Assembly (NCBI GenBank): GCA_914767715.1
Contig: OU612070.1
Span: forward strand, 1,627,501 to 1,691,500
Direction of reading: 5' to 3'
DNA: 64,000 nt
Origin: Membranipora membranacea
Taxonomy: Eukaryota > Bryozoa > Gymnolaemata > Cheilostomatida > Membraniporidae
Both the position numbers and the translations under genes were made by a program. Shown here piece by piece: positions 1 through 11,089 of the stretch. A model generated the notes under the pieces. The model did no database searches. It saw only the letters and a list, made by a program, of their open reading frames with translations, and had not been told where the DNA came from. The stretch's first letter is position 1. The number at the start of each line of letters is the position of its first letter.

Positions 1-969
1 TAATTTCCTCAAGTAAGGCAGTAACTACTGCACAATATGTGGTAGATAATTAATTTCATACCCTGATTTTTACCATCAGTTTGTGCAAATTATATGCCCA
101 TTAAAGTGACAACGCTGAGTTTGCAGCCTCATAATAGTAGTTTTGAGCTATACAGAATTCAATAAGCACACATTTGCCTGTGTGGCAGCAGTGTTTTAAG
201 TTAGCCATAACAGTCTGCCCCATATCTCTTGAAAACCCCCTGAATTTATCAGTTTTTTGAAACTCTGTGTCATATTCTGGAAAACTGGAAATGCTAGTAT
301 AGAACTGAGAGATACCCTAATAGTATTGTAAAGATTAATGGCAATCCCCAATGTGCTGTACAAATAAAATTGGCTTCTTTTAATCCTTTGATAAAATGGC
401 AGGTGAATAACCCTAAAGAGAGATATCAGCCTTTAAATGCTGTGCCAGTATTAAATGCATGACAATAGATTTTCTATCGTGGACCCACAGTGGAGAGCTG
501 GAGGAGGAGTGGTCTTATGGCAGTGGATTGTCGTCGTGGGGATAATTTATATCACAATTCACACCTACAGACTCTCATGAGAAAGACTTAGTACACTACA
601 GTCAAAGAAAAATTGTGTAAATGTAAATTGCCATGTGTACTACTTAGCTTTAGACTTCTTTTGGCAAATAAAGGATGTACTTGTATATTATGACATTAAG
701 TAGGAGGAAAAGTTTGATTTAAGTAATGAAATTAATGGCTAGCTAACACTTAGTCATTCCCTTGTCTTTAGATAAGCTCCCACCTTAGATTGTTGCTAGC
801 TAGCCAATATTGATTCACCCCTACCAGAGCCTAGGATTTTTTCTTTTAGATAAAAAAGCTACAAAATACTGAGAAAACAAACTCTCCAGACAGACCACCA
901 TGAAAAATCAACTTTCCACCCTCAAGCAGTGTTGTGTTGGCCTAAAGCTATCTAAAGAATACAAATTGC
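1..969. other. Intergenic, no gene recognised
   Basis: AT-rich sequence with only short open frames. No splice-bounded coding stretch, tRNA, or repeat shared with the rest of the window was seen. It ends where homology to 59306 onward begins. Confidence 0.5.
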
Positions 970-3145
970 GAGAAGATAATCTTGAATCAGATTGAAAACC
1001 TTCCGACCTTCTCTCCAAAATTACTAATAACCTAGTGTCCAGTCCTACTTTGTGTCGCTGTGAGAGATATAAAGATAAATGTGACCCCGCAAGCCACATC
1101 ATCCTATTCCACATATTCATTATACATGTCATCTGGATCGTTGGATGAATATTAGATAATGCAAATATTGGTGAACAAAGCAGCAACAAAATTGAATGTG
1201 TGTGACAAAGATGCAAAGATGACACTGGCTAACTTTGCTGTAGGCCTATGTTGCGTCATTTACCATATTAATCATTTAGCTGCAGTTTAATAGTTTTGGA
1301 CAAGCAAACCATGTTATTTAGCGATTCTTTCAAAAAGTTCATCAAACTAGTAAACTACACTACATCCTAATAATTTCTTGAGACCTACTACTTTGGTAAA
1401 AAATCAGTGACTGCTAGATAGCCTTTGCAGTTTCCATAAAATTGCCAGAACCAATATACTTTTCATAATTTACCAAGACTGGTGGTCATGTTTTTAATCA
1501 AAGTTTTAAATTTAACTATTGTATCATAATGATCTTGATGTGATTGTTTCTGTCTTTGTTGACGTTACCACTGCCGTGACACAAGTTGGGTTCAATTAAA
1601 AAGGATTTAAATTGAAAGTCACCGCAATATAGGATATATGACATCACGTAAAATCTCATAACGGCAAAGTATTAACAACGGTGCCAGCCATACCACTACC
1701 GTTAAATCCTTTAATTCATTGTGAGGATTAAATTTTGGTATAACATACAGAACCACTTGTCAGGAAAAACAGACCCCACCTTATAAAATCCCATAACGAT
1801 GAGGCATCAACAATATATGTCACTACCATTTAATCCTTTAATACAACGTCAGGATTTAACTTTGATATAAAATCGAAATTAAACAAAATACGAACAAAAG
1901 AAGATGCTCGTTAGGTTCAGTAAATAACTCTGCCTCTTGTGAGCGGGTAGGTTTCCGATCACTGAAATACAAAGTGTGAGCGACACTAAGGCATCATTTA
2001 CAGACAGACCAGCCAACTTTAACCAGGCAGTTTTACCACAAAAACAGTTTCAGCCCGCTTTACACACCAATATCACATCTGACTGAGATAGAGAGAGAGA
2101 GAGAGAGAGCTAGAGATCGGATAAGGAATACTCATTTATCAGGTACAGCAAATGGGAAAACTTCTATTGTGTCATCTTTGTACGCTGTCCTAATATGACA
2201 GCTGGTTCTCTTAGTCATAGTGACATATGATAGCAGGTTCTCTACCTTGTACAGTGATCTCAGTATCGCAAATTACATTTGGGCATTAAACCAATTTTTT
2301 AGGTCAGGTAATCAGAGAGAATTGAATTTGTGTGTACTTTGTTATTTAAATCATAATTTGATGAAACAAGTACAACTTAGTAGTAGAAGTTATCTTGAAA
2401 ACAGCCAATGTTTACTGCTCAATGCAAATTTTACTAGATATCCTGCCTCTTTCTTCATGGCGTCTACCCAAGGTTTAATCGAATTTGCTATTTTTAGAGT
2501 TGCTCCCCTTTGAGCTTCCCCAATATTAATGGAGGGAATCCGAAACGCAAGCAACATAGATGAAGCTTGATATAGTGTTCGACAGGTATATATATATTGG
2601 CAAAACTTAAAAACAATATCATGTATTGGAACACCTACCAACATTAATGGTCCACAAGATATTTAAGGTTAGCTTAGCTAGTCTGTGAATTTATGTTACA
2701 CCTTTTACTATTTTAGTTACGAAAATTCATCTGTACCAGTTCAAAGCTGAATAACCGGAAACACCAACAATCAGAATGCCACATTCATATGGTGATGCAA
2801 GAGGCCTTCCATCAGATCGACCTGACAGTCCAAGCAAAGACCAAGTGCCGACCCTCACCAACCTTACCAAGAAACAAGACTATCTTTTCCCCACTACCAG
2901 CAATGAGAGCTTTCTCAGTCAGCTACATAGCGGTGATACTATGTACCCTAGGTCCGCCTATGAATTGCCGTACACAAGTCATTTAGGACTACAGACACCT
3001 CTGCCTGGTGGGACATGTCTACTCCCGCTGCCGCTGGATCGTGGTTTAGTGATATGACAGCACCTGCTCCAATAATGTCATACTCCACTCACTACAATCC
3101 TGCTGAGATAAACTATGCTCAGCTCACATCTAGTACTCATAGTAA
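970..3145 (+). repeat. Sp-unit copy 1 (dispersed duplication)
   Basis: This stretch matches 59306-61497 base for base over most of its length, with scattered substitutions and small indels. It holds about 1.8 kb of non-coding sequence, including a GA microsatellite near 2090-2110, followed by the 5' half of an Sp-like zinc-finger gene. The open frame on the minus strand at 908-1225 is present in both copies but looks like a by-product of the duplication, not a gene. Part of the unit (about 1730-2150) also occurs inverted at 61870-62330. The gene part recurs at 10832-11089 and 24389-24709. Confidence 0.85.
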
Positions 3146-3809
3146 CCCAGTACTATCTGAGACTGGCTACCTCCAGTCTATGCCTGAGATCTTCAAGAGA
3201 TACAGTGTAACTCCTTCTACTAACTACAGTTCAACAGCTATCAACTCAAATACAACCTACAGTACTACACCGACAAACCCACCATCTCGCAGCAAGCGAA
3301 ACAAAGGTAGATCTGTCTGTGCTTATCCTAATTGTCAGGAGATTGATAAGCTCGGACCATCAGCTGCCCACCTCAAAGCCAAAGGACCTCACAGCTGTCA
3401 CTTCCCAGACTGTGGTGAGGTGTGCAACAGATCATCTCATCTTCAGGCCCATATCCGCTGGCATGCAAGAGATAGACAGTTTGCCGATAACTGGCTCTTC
3501 TGTGGCAAGAGATTCACCAGCAACGATGAGCTGCAGAAACATCTAAGAACTCACCCAGACGAGAAGAGATTCACTTACCCTACCTGTAACAAACAATTCA
3601 TGAAGAAGGATCATCTCTCAAAACACATCGAAACACATGAGGATGGTACCCTTGAGCCACCCACTCCATCCCCTCCCTGTACTCCCTCTCCCTCAGCTGC
3701 TGATGTAGCTAATAATAACATTGATTCTAGTTTTATCTCAAGACAGAAGATGATGGTGACATATGCCTACAATAATCCTACAGCAAATAATATAAACAGT
3801 CATTTTTAA
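2776..3809 (+). pseudogene. Sp-family zinc-finger gene, frameshifted and missing zinc ligands
   Basis: The ancestral start is probably ATG 2776 (MPHSYGDARG), shared with the copy at 61131. Relative to that copy one base is missing near 2980, so the N-terminus is out of frame and the zinc-finger frame is open only from ATG 3015 (264 residues). Sp-family features are a buttonhead-like box (CAYPNC, residues 102-107) and three fingers at about 128-150, 158-180 and 188-208, with Sp-type segments such as NWLFCGKRFT and DHLSKHI. Finger 1 keeps C128, C133, H146 and H150. Finger 2 has D158 and finger 3 has Y188 where the first zinc-binding Cys should be, and the box has Y104 for Cys. The gene is intronless here. 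A polyadenylation signal AATAAA lies at 3987-3992. Sp proteins bind GC boxes; this one probably cannot fold normally. It could be a diverged expressed paralogue, but a pseudogene is more likely. Confidence 0.75.
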
Positions 3810-5681
3810 TCATCGGCCGGATCCCTCTGCTCTCTGGCCAATATATTTTCGCTTGTTTATTCCGTAAACGAATGTAATTGTTTTTGCTGATTTGATTGTT
3901 GTCAAAAATGAATCATTGGATATTATATATAATAATAAGATCAGAGATATAATTATATTTAATTTTTTTTAAATGTTGTCTAAATGAATAAATAGAAATT
4001 TCATTTTACTGACGTTAAGATTTTACATCATGATTCTGTTGCATACTGAGGATCCAGTTTATTTTCTGTAAGCACTTTTGTTGAACAAGCTATACGGTGC
4101 ATATCCCTTTTGACATGATTTAATACAGTCATCATATTTTTGTAAATATCATAAAAAAAAATAAAAGCAAAGCGATCGAAACAGCATTTAGGCTACCTTG
4201 CACTCAATCTTCACTCTAGCCAATGTCCATGCTCTGATGGCTGGTCGGAAGACCGTCAGAAGGAGACAACCAACGAAATCAATGCCAACAAATTGTCTGA
4301 CTAGACTCTCTGAGCAAACCAAATAATTTTAAACACTTTTGAAAGTCTCTCTCTTCAGGGCAAACCTTCATACTACTTTCTTCCCGCAAGCCTTGTATGA
4401 TGGCAAAATCCTCAATCGAACAGCCATGTTCTAATTTGGTTTGGTAGATTGAACTAAACTTTCTTCAGGAAACCAACAATTGTTGCTGACAACCTCCCTG
4501 TGGTCACACACTAGGTATTTTTGTCTGCCTTGGATCCCTTTTTAGTAAGACTATTGAAGCAACTGCTGTCAAATTTTCATGGCATTTCATGCAGATAGAA
4601 AACATATATGGCATTATGCCATGGTAACTTGATAATTGTACTGTATAATACATAGTTACATCAGTAACAGTAATGAGTGTACAGCAATGCCAGTAAAAAA
4701 AATCGTAGGAGTTATCCTACACTGTCAGTTAGGTGAACAACTCCTGTTCAGTGATTACTGCATTATCGATTCACCCATCGGGATGTGAGAGAAATATGAT
4801 TGAAATACTAACAGATACAGCGATTTTTCTTCGCTGCCATGTGTGGTGAACATTTTGGTTTTGGAATAAGAAACAAAGTCTTCCGCATTTCAATTGAGAT
4901 ATATGCTATTCTCATGACTCATCAAATTATGATTCAAATAACGAAGAATATAAAACTGGTTAAATTATTTCTGATGAGCAGTTACAAAAACATGTTGTGC
5001 TGTTTTAGAAAATTCATTTACATGCATTTTTATAGCCAAAGAATATTGGTGTGTATAAGGCACAAATATAGTCAGTGGCACAGAGGGCACTGTACAGGGT
5101 AGAGAACATGCGGGCTGGCACACGCTATTGGATGGATGGATGGATTTATTACTATCATAGACAAAAATTTGTCACGAAATACGTTGTTAATACTGACAAG
5201 AATGAAAAACATGGAAAAATCAGATCTCTGTTGTATAAAAAGTTTTTTAGAATAGTATATTATTAAGTGTATGTATTAATGCTTTACCATAAATATTAAA
5301 TAGCATCGGCTTCGAATTGGCTTTGAAAATTTTACAAAACAGGGGTTTCAAAGGGGACCACTAATGGGTTACAACAACAACTGGTGGTTTTGCAAAAAAA
5401 GCTTTTGGTTTTATTTATCAAACTAAAATGAAAATGACTGGTCAATTGAGGTGTTTGCCAGAATGCGACTGCTGGAAGAAAAATGCAATATGAAGGTCCA
5501 ACACTTATATTTATTTTCCCATAGCTTAACATGCAAACTATGTTGACTTTTCACCTTAATAGGTCGGCTCAAGAAAATTTAAATTCACAACAAAAGATTG
5601 TTGTGAGCGACGCAGCAAGCAGCAATAAAAAACTGCTCTGACATTGTTTTTAGTAAAACCTATACTAGTAATATTTAACAA
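3810..5681. other. 3' flank of Sp copy and 5' flank of LINE; no gene seen
   Basis: Contains the AATAAA at 3987 and an A-rich stretch near 4150-4165, then ordinary AT-rich sequence with a short GGAT repeat near 5128-5146. The LINE 5' untranslated region must begin somewhere before 5682, but its left edge could not be placed. Confidence 0.45.
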
Positions 5682-7826
5682 ATGATAAAACATTTTCACC
5701 GAGCACGGAAAAAGAATAGCAATGACTTAGACTCGGATAGTACTTCATCTTCCTCTGAACCTACACTGGTTTTCACAATGAAGCCTAATTCAACTGAGGA
5801 ACATGTCAACCAAGTGCCATATTATCTGGACAAGATAAATGCCATTCAGAAGAAGTTGGATAGTACTTTTAACCAAACATCAACTATAGAAGTTAAGGGC
5901 ACTACCAAAAACCCGCAGATAGTGATTGTATGTAACACCACTGCATTCGAGTGGATCAAAACTTCACTAGCAAACTTTCTCAAAACTAAAGATATTGAAG
6001 GTGTGTGTTCTAAGTTAACTGTTGATAAAAGTGGAGCATGTATAAGTGTTTCGAAAAAGCTAAAAAAAAAGGAAAAAAAAGTTTATACTATCAACTTTTT
6101 TAATACGACATCCACTATTTTGGTGAACGGAAATCCAGATATTAACTATTTCATGGCTCACTATGAGGAACTAATGTCTAAGATGCCTCATCACGTTGTT
6201 GATGCTGCTAACCAGGATTATCAATCAATCTGCCACACAGCTCTGGCTAGTGTAAAAAACTATGAAAGAGATAGCTTCTCAGACGAAAGTAATATGGATA
6301 CATCAATCAATAGTCCATCTTTCACACATAGCAGAGATGAAGCTACTGAGCCATCGCTCCCAACTCACCCTGTCCCATCAACTTCATCAAATATTGAAAG
6401 TGAGTCATCAAAGGGTTTGCCTTCCCATCCCACCACCCCTTCCCAACAGAGCCCAGTCAAAAACCAGAGCCCAATCAACAATACGGCCAGTCCTATATCA
6501 CCCATCCCCAACACCTCATCTCCTATTATCCAGTCTGACATAGATATCACTCATGTTCGAACCGCTATAACAAATTCCTCTCTCATCAACCAACAGCTTA
6601 AATCTGCAACCTTTAACAGGAGACAAGCTGAGACAGGAATACATGACCAACTCACTCCACCAATGAAATCAAGAGAAAAATCAAGATCAAGATCAAGATC
6701 TCATCTCAATAAATCGATCTCTCCACCAATCTCTGACGTAAGTTCTTACCCACCAATTTCTTCACCACCTACCAAAGTTCCAGACTGCAGTCTAGATATG
6801 TGCAAGGCTTTGAACAAGTCACTGCAATCAAGAATTCAAGAACTGGAAGAGGTAGTCAATAACCAGGCCAAGATCATCCAACAAATGCAGGAGAGCAGAA
6901 ACATCGGACCATTAACCAATGACACATTACGTGCTCACCTGAGCCATTTCTCAGAAACTATGGAGCAGAAATTTAACCATCAACTGTTCTGTGTAAAACA
7001 ACAACTGGAATCTTCCATCAACCAGAAATTTGGAACGTATGCAGAGGTTGCTGGAAAAACACAAAGTCACGACACTGGTGCACATGTTTCCCCCTTCATA
7101 CCAACACCACACACTTCCACTCAACAAAACCAGGCAAACCCTTTATCCCGACCACTATCCTTCCAATCCCACGGCCGGCCTTCCCATTCACCACACCATA
7201 GTGGATCACCAAACAATAATACCCTTCACAGCAGAAAGTCAAAACTCAAATCATCCAGTAAGGACCAACACAGCTCAGACCATCCACAGTCAACGCATAG
7301 TGAACCATTTGCACCTGAAAGAAACATTATCGTCAATATTGAGAAAGACTCAGCTTTCCATTTAAATTACAACCAAGATATTACTCGACAAGAGATCTGC
7401 AAACATTATGGTCTAGTGATTGTAGAAAAAATAACGCCATATAAGTTTAAGTCAGATCATCCAAAACTGGCCATTCAATTTAGAGATACTGCTGCAGCTA
7501 TAAAAATTCTAACGGAATGGAATTGTCTCCTCTTTGGTGGATCGACTGCAAGGAGACCACAAGACCCCAAGACTCAGAATTTAAACTGTGCCATGATGTA
7601 CAATGTCCCTAAAGAAGGCAGTAACAATGATATAGAGCGAGATATCAAAGCAGTTTATCCGGAGGCCACTATTGAGAGACTCTCAAAAGGTGGTAAGACC
7701 TTGCACACTGTGAAGGTAAAATTCGCATCACAAACCGACATGAAACACGCTATACACAATGGTATACCACTCAAATCTTTATTCATATATTGCCACCTAT
7801 CAGAAATTTCAACTCCAAATGTCTAG
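5682..7826 (+). CDS. LINE ORF1 protein
   Basis: A 714-residue basic, Ser/Pro-rich protein that probably coats the element RNA, by analogy with other LINE ORF1 products. The N-terminal ~200 residues look globular. Residues about 200-350 are low-complexity Ser/Pro/Asn, with an RS run near 327-338. A coiled coil (LQSRIQELEEVVNNQAKIIQ) lies around 380-405. The last ~170 residues look folded, with alternating hydrophobic patterns like RRM-type domains of LINE ORF1s. No CCHC zinc knuckle was seen. The stop codon at 7824-7826 overlaps the ORF2 start region. Function is inferred from position and composition, not from a recognised catalytic motif. Confidence 0.7.
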   Translation: MIKHFHRARKKNSNDLDSDSTSSSSEPTLVFTMKPNSTEEHVNQVPYYLDKINAIQKKLDSTFNQTSTIEVKGTTKNPQIVIVCNTTAFEWIKTSLANFLKTKDIEGVCSKLTVDKSGACISVSKKLKKKEKKVYTINFFNTTSTILVNGNPDINYFMAHYEELMSKMPHHVVDAANQDYQSICHTALASVKNYERDSFSDESNMDTSINSPSFTHSRDEATEPSLPTHPVPSTSSNIESESSKGLPSHPTTPSQQSPVKNQSPINNTASPISPIPNTSSPIIQSDIDITHVRTAITNSSLINQQLKSATFNRRQAETGIHDQLTPPMKSREKSRSRSRSHLNKSISPPISDVSSYPPISSPPTKVPDCSLDMCKALNKSLQSRIQELEEVVNNQAKIIQQMQESRNIGPLTNDTLRAHLSHFSETMEQKFNHQLFCVKQQLESSINQKFGTYAEVAGKTQSHDTGAHVSPFIPTPHTSTQQNQANPLSRPLSFQSHGRPSHSPHHSGSPNNNTLHSRKSKLKSSSKDQHSSDHPQSTHSEPFAPERNIIVNIEKDSAFHLNYNQDITRQEICKHYGLVIVEKITPYKFKSDHPKLAIQFRDTAAAIKILTEWNCLLFGGSTARRPQDPKTQNLNCAMMYNVPKEGSNNDIERDIKAVYPEATIERLSKGGKTLHTVKVKFASQTDMKHAIHNGIPLKSLFIYCHLSEISTPNV

Positions 7827-10587
7827 TTATTTTACTCAAGGCATGAAAATAGCTCATCTAAATATTAGAGGGCTTACAAGCAAAATTGATGAAGTTAAAA
7901 AGATCTTACATGAAAATGATCTTGATATTTTTTGTTTATCTGAGACTTTTCTAAATGAGTCTAAATCAAATAGTTTTTTCCATATATTGAACTATAATAT
8001 TGTAAGACAGGATAGGAATACTGGTCAAGGAGGGGGTTTGCTATGCTACATACGTGTTGGTATTTCATTCGAAGAGATCAATGTTGCAAACCATTCAATG
8101 CCTGAGTCAATTACTTTGAAAATCTCCCAAACCCACTCACAATCTTTTTTAACATGCTTCGTTTATCGCCCACCTAGCGCACTTGTTGATTGGAACCATG
8201 TCTTCACTCATTACATCGAGAACATTGTATCAATTTGCAGGGAAGTAATCATTTTGGGTGATTTTAATGTTGACCTCGGTCATAACAGCACATTGGTCAG
8301 GTGGTTTAGAAATGTCATAACTCCACTTGGACTTACACAACTAATAAAGGATTTTACAAGAATTGCAGAAAATTCTGAATCTATCATTGATCACATATAC
8401 ACTAACCAACCAGCCAATGTTCGTTCTAGCTTAGTTCTGAAATACTCTTTAAGTGATCATTTTTTGGTTATGGCAATACGAAAAAAGGGTGTTGTAAAAT
8501 CAAAGAAAAGAATTAAGATAAATTTCAACGATTATAGCAAATTTACCGATGAAAATATACACAAATATTTCAGCAATGTTGACTGGCACCAATCTCTATG
8601 TTACAGCAACATCAACCATGTCATAGAGAATTTCAATGAAACTTTCTTAAATTTAACATCAAAACTTATAAAACGGAGGACTCGCTATGTCAAATCTGAG
8701 GTCCTTCCTATGTGGATTGATGATGAAGTGCGTGATCATATGAGACTAAGAGATCAGTATAAATCTCAAAATTTATGGGATTTTTATAAAACTGAAAGAA
8801 ACTTAGTGACTAACATGATAAAAAGAAAAAAGAAGAAGTATATGACAAAACTGGTAGAAAATTCCAAAGGCCATAATACCAAATCATTGTGGAATGCGCC
8901 AAATATCGGAAACAAAACTAAAACCTACATTGACAATGCTGCTGATATTTCTAGCAGTAATTTGAACGAGCATTTTACATCTATCGCTGCGAAGCTATCA
9001 AAAGATTTTTCTTTGATTTCGGATTTTTCTAGTACTTTACCAAATTACCACCACAAAGGTTTGAAACAATTTCCAAAATTTACAACGGTCTCATTGCATA
9101 AGCTTCTAAAATCAATACCCATAAGCAAAAGCACTGGTCCTGACCAGATTTCAGTTCGGATGTTAAACAAAACATTTCCCTACATAAGTCCAGTGCTCAC
9201 AGATATTTTCAATAGAATTTTAGATGAAGGAGTATTCCCAAAAGTCTGGAAAATTGCTCGTGTAACCCCTATTTTTAAGTCAGGGTCAAAAGATGACCCA
9301 GGAAATTATAGACCTATATCAGTTTTACCCGTTCTTTCAAAGATATTTGAAAAACAGTTAAATATTAATATTCAGATATTTTTGAATGAAAACCATCTAA
9401 TATCTTCATCGCAGTCCGGTTTTCGCACTGCACATTCATGCAGCGACGCCGTTCACAAAATTATTTCTGACTATTCTTCTGAGAAACTCAAACAAAGGAA
9501 GAGTATTTTTCTGTTTATTGATTTCTGCAAGGCATTTGATTGTGTTGATCACCAAATATTAAAAAATAAACTACAGTACTTTAATTTTGAGAACAAGGCA
9601 TTTTTGTTGCTATCATCATTTCTACAGGACAGGTCTCAGTATGTTCATTTTGATGGTGCAGTGTCATCAATACTTGACATCAATATTGGGGTGCCGCAAG
9701 GTTCAATACTGGCACCAACTTTATTTCAGATTTATATAAATGACCTACTAAATCTACCTCTCTCCTCGAACTCTTATGCATATGCTGATGACACTGTTTT
9801 TGTAGCAAGCCATTCTGTTCCCTCTACATTAGTTCAAATTTGTAATCGAGATTTGGTTTCAATCAACAACTGGTGCAAAAATAATCACATGACAATAAAT
9901 TATAAAAAATCACACTTTTTAAGTTCTTTTGGAGAGGATTCATCATTAAATTTAAAAATTGACAATAACCAAATATTTCAAAGGCATGAAACTGAACTTC
10001 TTGGCTTTAAGATATCTGACTCATTTTCATTGAATGGCCATTGTGAGACTGTTTTGGATAAGGTGTCAAAAAATACAAACTTACTTAAGCTATGCAGACC
10101 CTACTTGACCACGCATTCTGCTAAACAATTTTATTTTCAATTTATTCACTGTTATCTCATTTATGGTATCCATATATATTACAACTTATGTGCATCAAAT
10201 ATCACAAACCCTATTTTCACTCAGCAAAAAAGAGCCTTGAGAATTGTGGCCAATGTTCAACATATACCTTTTTATTTGTCACCTACTAATGACCTATGTA
10301 CATCACTTAAAATTTTACCCCTTCCAATACTGAGCAATTATTTTACTTGCATTACGGGATTTAAGGCTCTGAATAAATTATCATCTCCACACATCTCTGA
10401 TTTTTTTGTTACCACACCACACCGATTTCCAAGAAGAGATACACACTTACTTAAACCTCCATTAGACAACTTAAACCACAAAATAGCAACAAACTTTAAT
10501 ATTTTACCCTCTTCATTGAGAAGCACTCTTACTTTGAATATGTTTAAGAAAAGGCTAATGCAACATTTTTTCAGTTTATTGGCATAG
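7819..10587 (+). CDS. LINE ORF2: AP endonuclease and reverse transcriptase
   Basis: The open frame begins upstream, but ATG 7819 is the sensible start: it overlaps the ORF1 stop in the octamer ATGTCTAG. This gives 922 residues. The N-terminal AP-endonuclease shows KIAHLNIRGL, LSETFL, YRPPSA, ILGDFNVD, IIDHI and SDHF. The reverse transcriptase follows with NYRPISVLPVLSKIFEK, SQSGFR, FIDFCKAFDCVDH, GVPQGSILAPTLF and the catalytic YADD, then ELLGFKI. The protein nicks target DNA and copies the element RNA at the nick. No RNase H domain is visible. Motif order and length suit the CR1/L2/Rex1 group; the exact clade would need a tree. Confidence 0.9.
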   Translation: MSSYFTQGMKIAHLNIRGLTSKIDEVKKILHENDLDIFCLSETFLNESKSNSFFHILNYNIVRQDRNTGQGGGLLCYIRVGISFEEINVANHSMPESITLKISQTHSQSFLTCFVYRPPSALVDWNHVFTHYIENIVSICREVIILGDFNVDLGHNSTLVRWFRNVITPLGLTQLIKDFTRIAENSESIIDHIYTNQPANVRSSLVLKYSLSDHFLVMAIRKKGVVKSKKRIKINFNDYSKFTDENIHKYFSNVDWHQSLCYSNINHVIENFNETFLNLTSKLIKRRTRYVKSEVLPMWIDDEVRDHMRLRDQYKSQNLWDFYKTERNLVTNMIKRKKKKYMTKLVENSKGHNTKSLWNAPNIGNKTKTYIDNAADISSSNLNEHFTSIAAKLSKDFSLISDFSSTLPNYHHKGLKQFPKFTTVSLHKLLKSIPISKSTGPDQISVRMLNKTFPYISPVLTDIFNRILDEGVFPKVWKIARVTPIFKSGSKDDPGNYRPISVLPVLSKIFEKQLNINIQIFLNENHLISSSQSGFRTAHSCSDAVHKIISDYSSEKLKQRKSIFLFIDFCKAFDCVDHQILKNKLQYFNFENKAFLLLSSFLQDRSQYVHFDGAVSSILDINIGVPQGSILAPTLFQIYINDLLNLPLSSNSYAYADDTVFVASHSVPSTLVQICNRDLVSINNWCKNNHMTINYKKSHFLSSFGEDSSLNLKIDNNQIFQRHETELLGFKISDSFSLNGHCETVLDKVSKNTNLLKLCRPYLTTHSAKQFYFQFIHCYLIYGIHIYYNLCASNITNPIFTQQKRALRIVANVQHIPFYLSPTNDLCTSLKILPLPILSNYFTCITGFKALNKLSSPHISDFFVTTPHRFPRRDTHLLKPPLDNLNHKIATNFNILPSSLRSTLTLNMFKKRLMQHFFSLLA

Positions 10588-10831
10588 TCTTATATTTTTT
10601 GTTGAATCTTTGTTTGTATCATTTTTCTTTTTTGCCATTTATGTCACATCATGAAAAACATTTGAAATAATGAATTGTTGCTGACAATAAAAGTATATAT
10701 ATATATTACAAGACCACTTAAATGATGGTATGCTTCTACTCTTCCATATTTGTGAATATTGGGTGAAAGTTTGAAAGTCAGATTTTCTCAGTGCTTCAAT
10801 ATATAACACAATTGCATTTTTAACCCATTTC
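10588..10831. other. LINE 3' tail and short spacer
   Basis: LINE 3' untranslated sequence runs to the AT repeat at about 10706. The remaining 125 bases up to the Sp fragment show nothing recognisable. Confidence 0.5.
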
Positions 10832-11089
10832 TGGTCCGAGCTTATCAATCTCCTGACAATTAGGATAAGCACGGACAGATCCGCCTTTGTTTCGTTTGCT
10901 GCAAGATGGTTGGGTTAATAGTGTAGTACTGGTGGATGTAGTTGAGCTGGTAGCTGCTGAGGTGTAGTTAGTAGGAGTTACACTGCTGGTCTTGAAGGAC
11001 TCAGGTATAGACTGGAGGTAGCGTGTCTCAGGGAGTACTGGGTTACTACGAGTAGAAGGTAAGACCATACTAGATGAGAGCTGAGCATA
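10832..11089 (-). pseudogene. Sp-like gene fragment, distal half of a split copy
   Basis: Reverse-complement homologue of about 3114-3358 in copy 1. It encodes a recognisable but broken piece with SKRNKGGSVRAYPNC, where the first box Cys is Arg. It stops at the codons for KLGP and, at its other end, at the TA dinucleotide 11088-11089. The missing continuation resumes at 24389 after a 13.3-kb interruption. Confidence 0.85.

Larger units (their letters stand above)
5682..10706 (+). mobile_element. CR1/L2-like non-LTR retrotransposon, both ORFs intact
   Basis: Two long overlapping open frames (ORF1 and an endonuclease/reverse-transcriptase ORF2) are followed by a short 3' tail ending near an AT-dinucleotide run at 10690-10706. 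No long terminal repeats or poly-A tail are seen, which fits CR1/L2/Rex-type LINEs. The absence of stops over about 4.9 kb suggests recent insertion. The 5' boundary is unknown and target-site duplications were not identified, so the limits given are minimal. Confidence 0.85.

Noticed and set aside
908-1225. 105-residue minus-strand frame, repeated at 59172-59561
   Set aside because: Conserved only because the whole unit is duplicated; no family resemblance, and its start lies outside the homologous region in each copy.
6262-6543. Separate small ORFs over LINE ORF1
   Set aside because: Shadow frames of the 714-residue ORF1, rich in low-complexity sequence.
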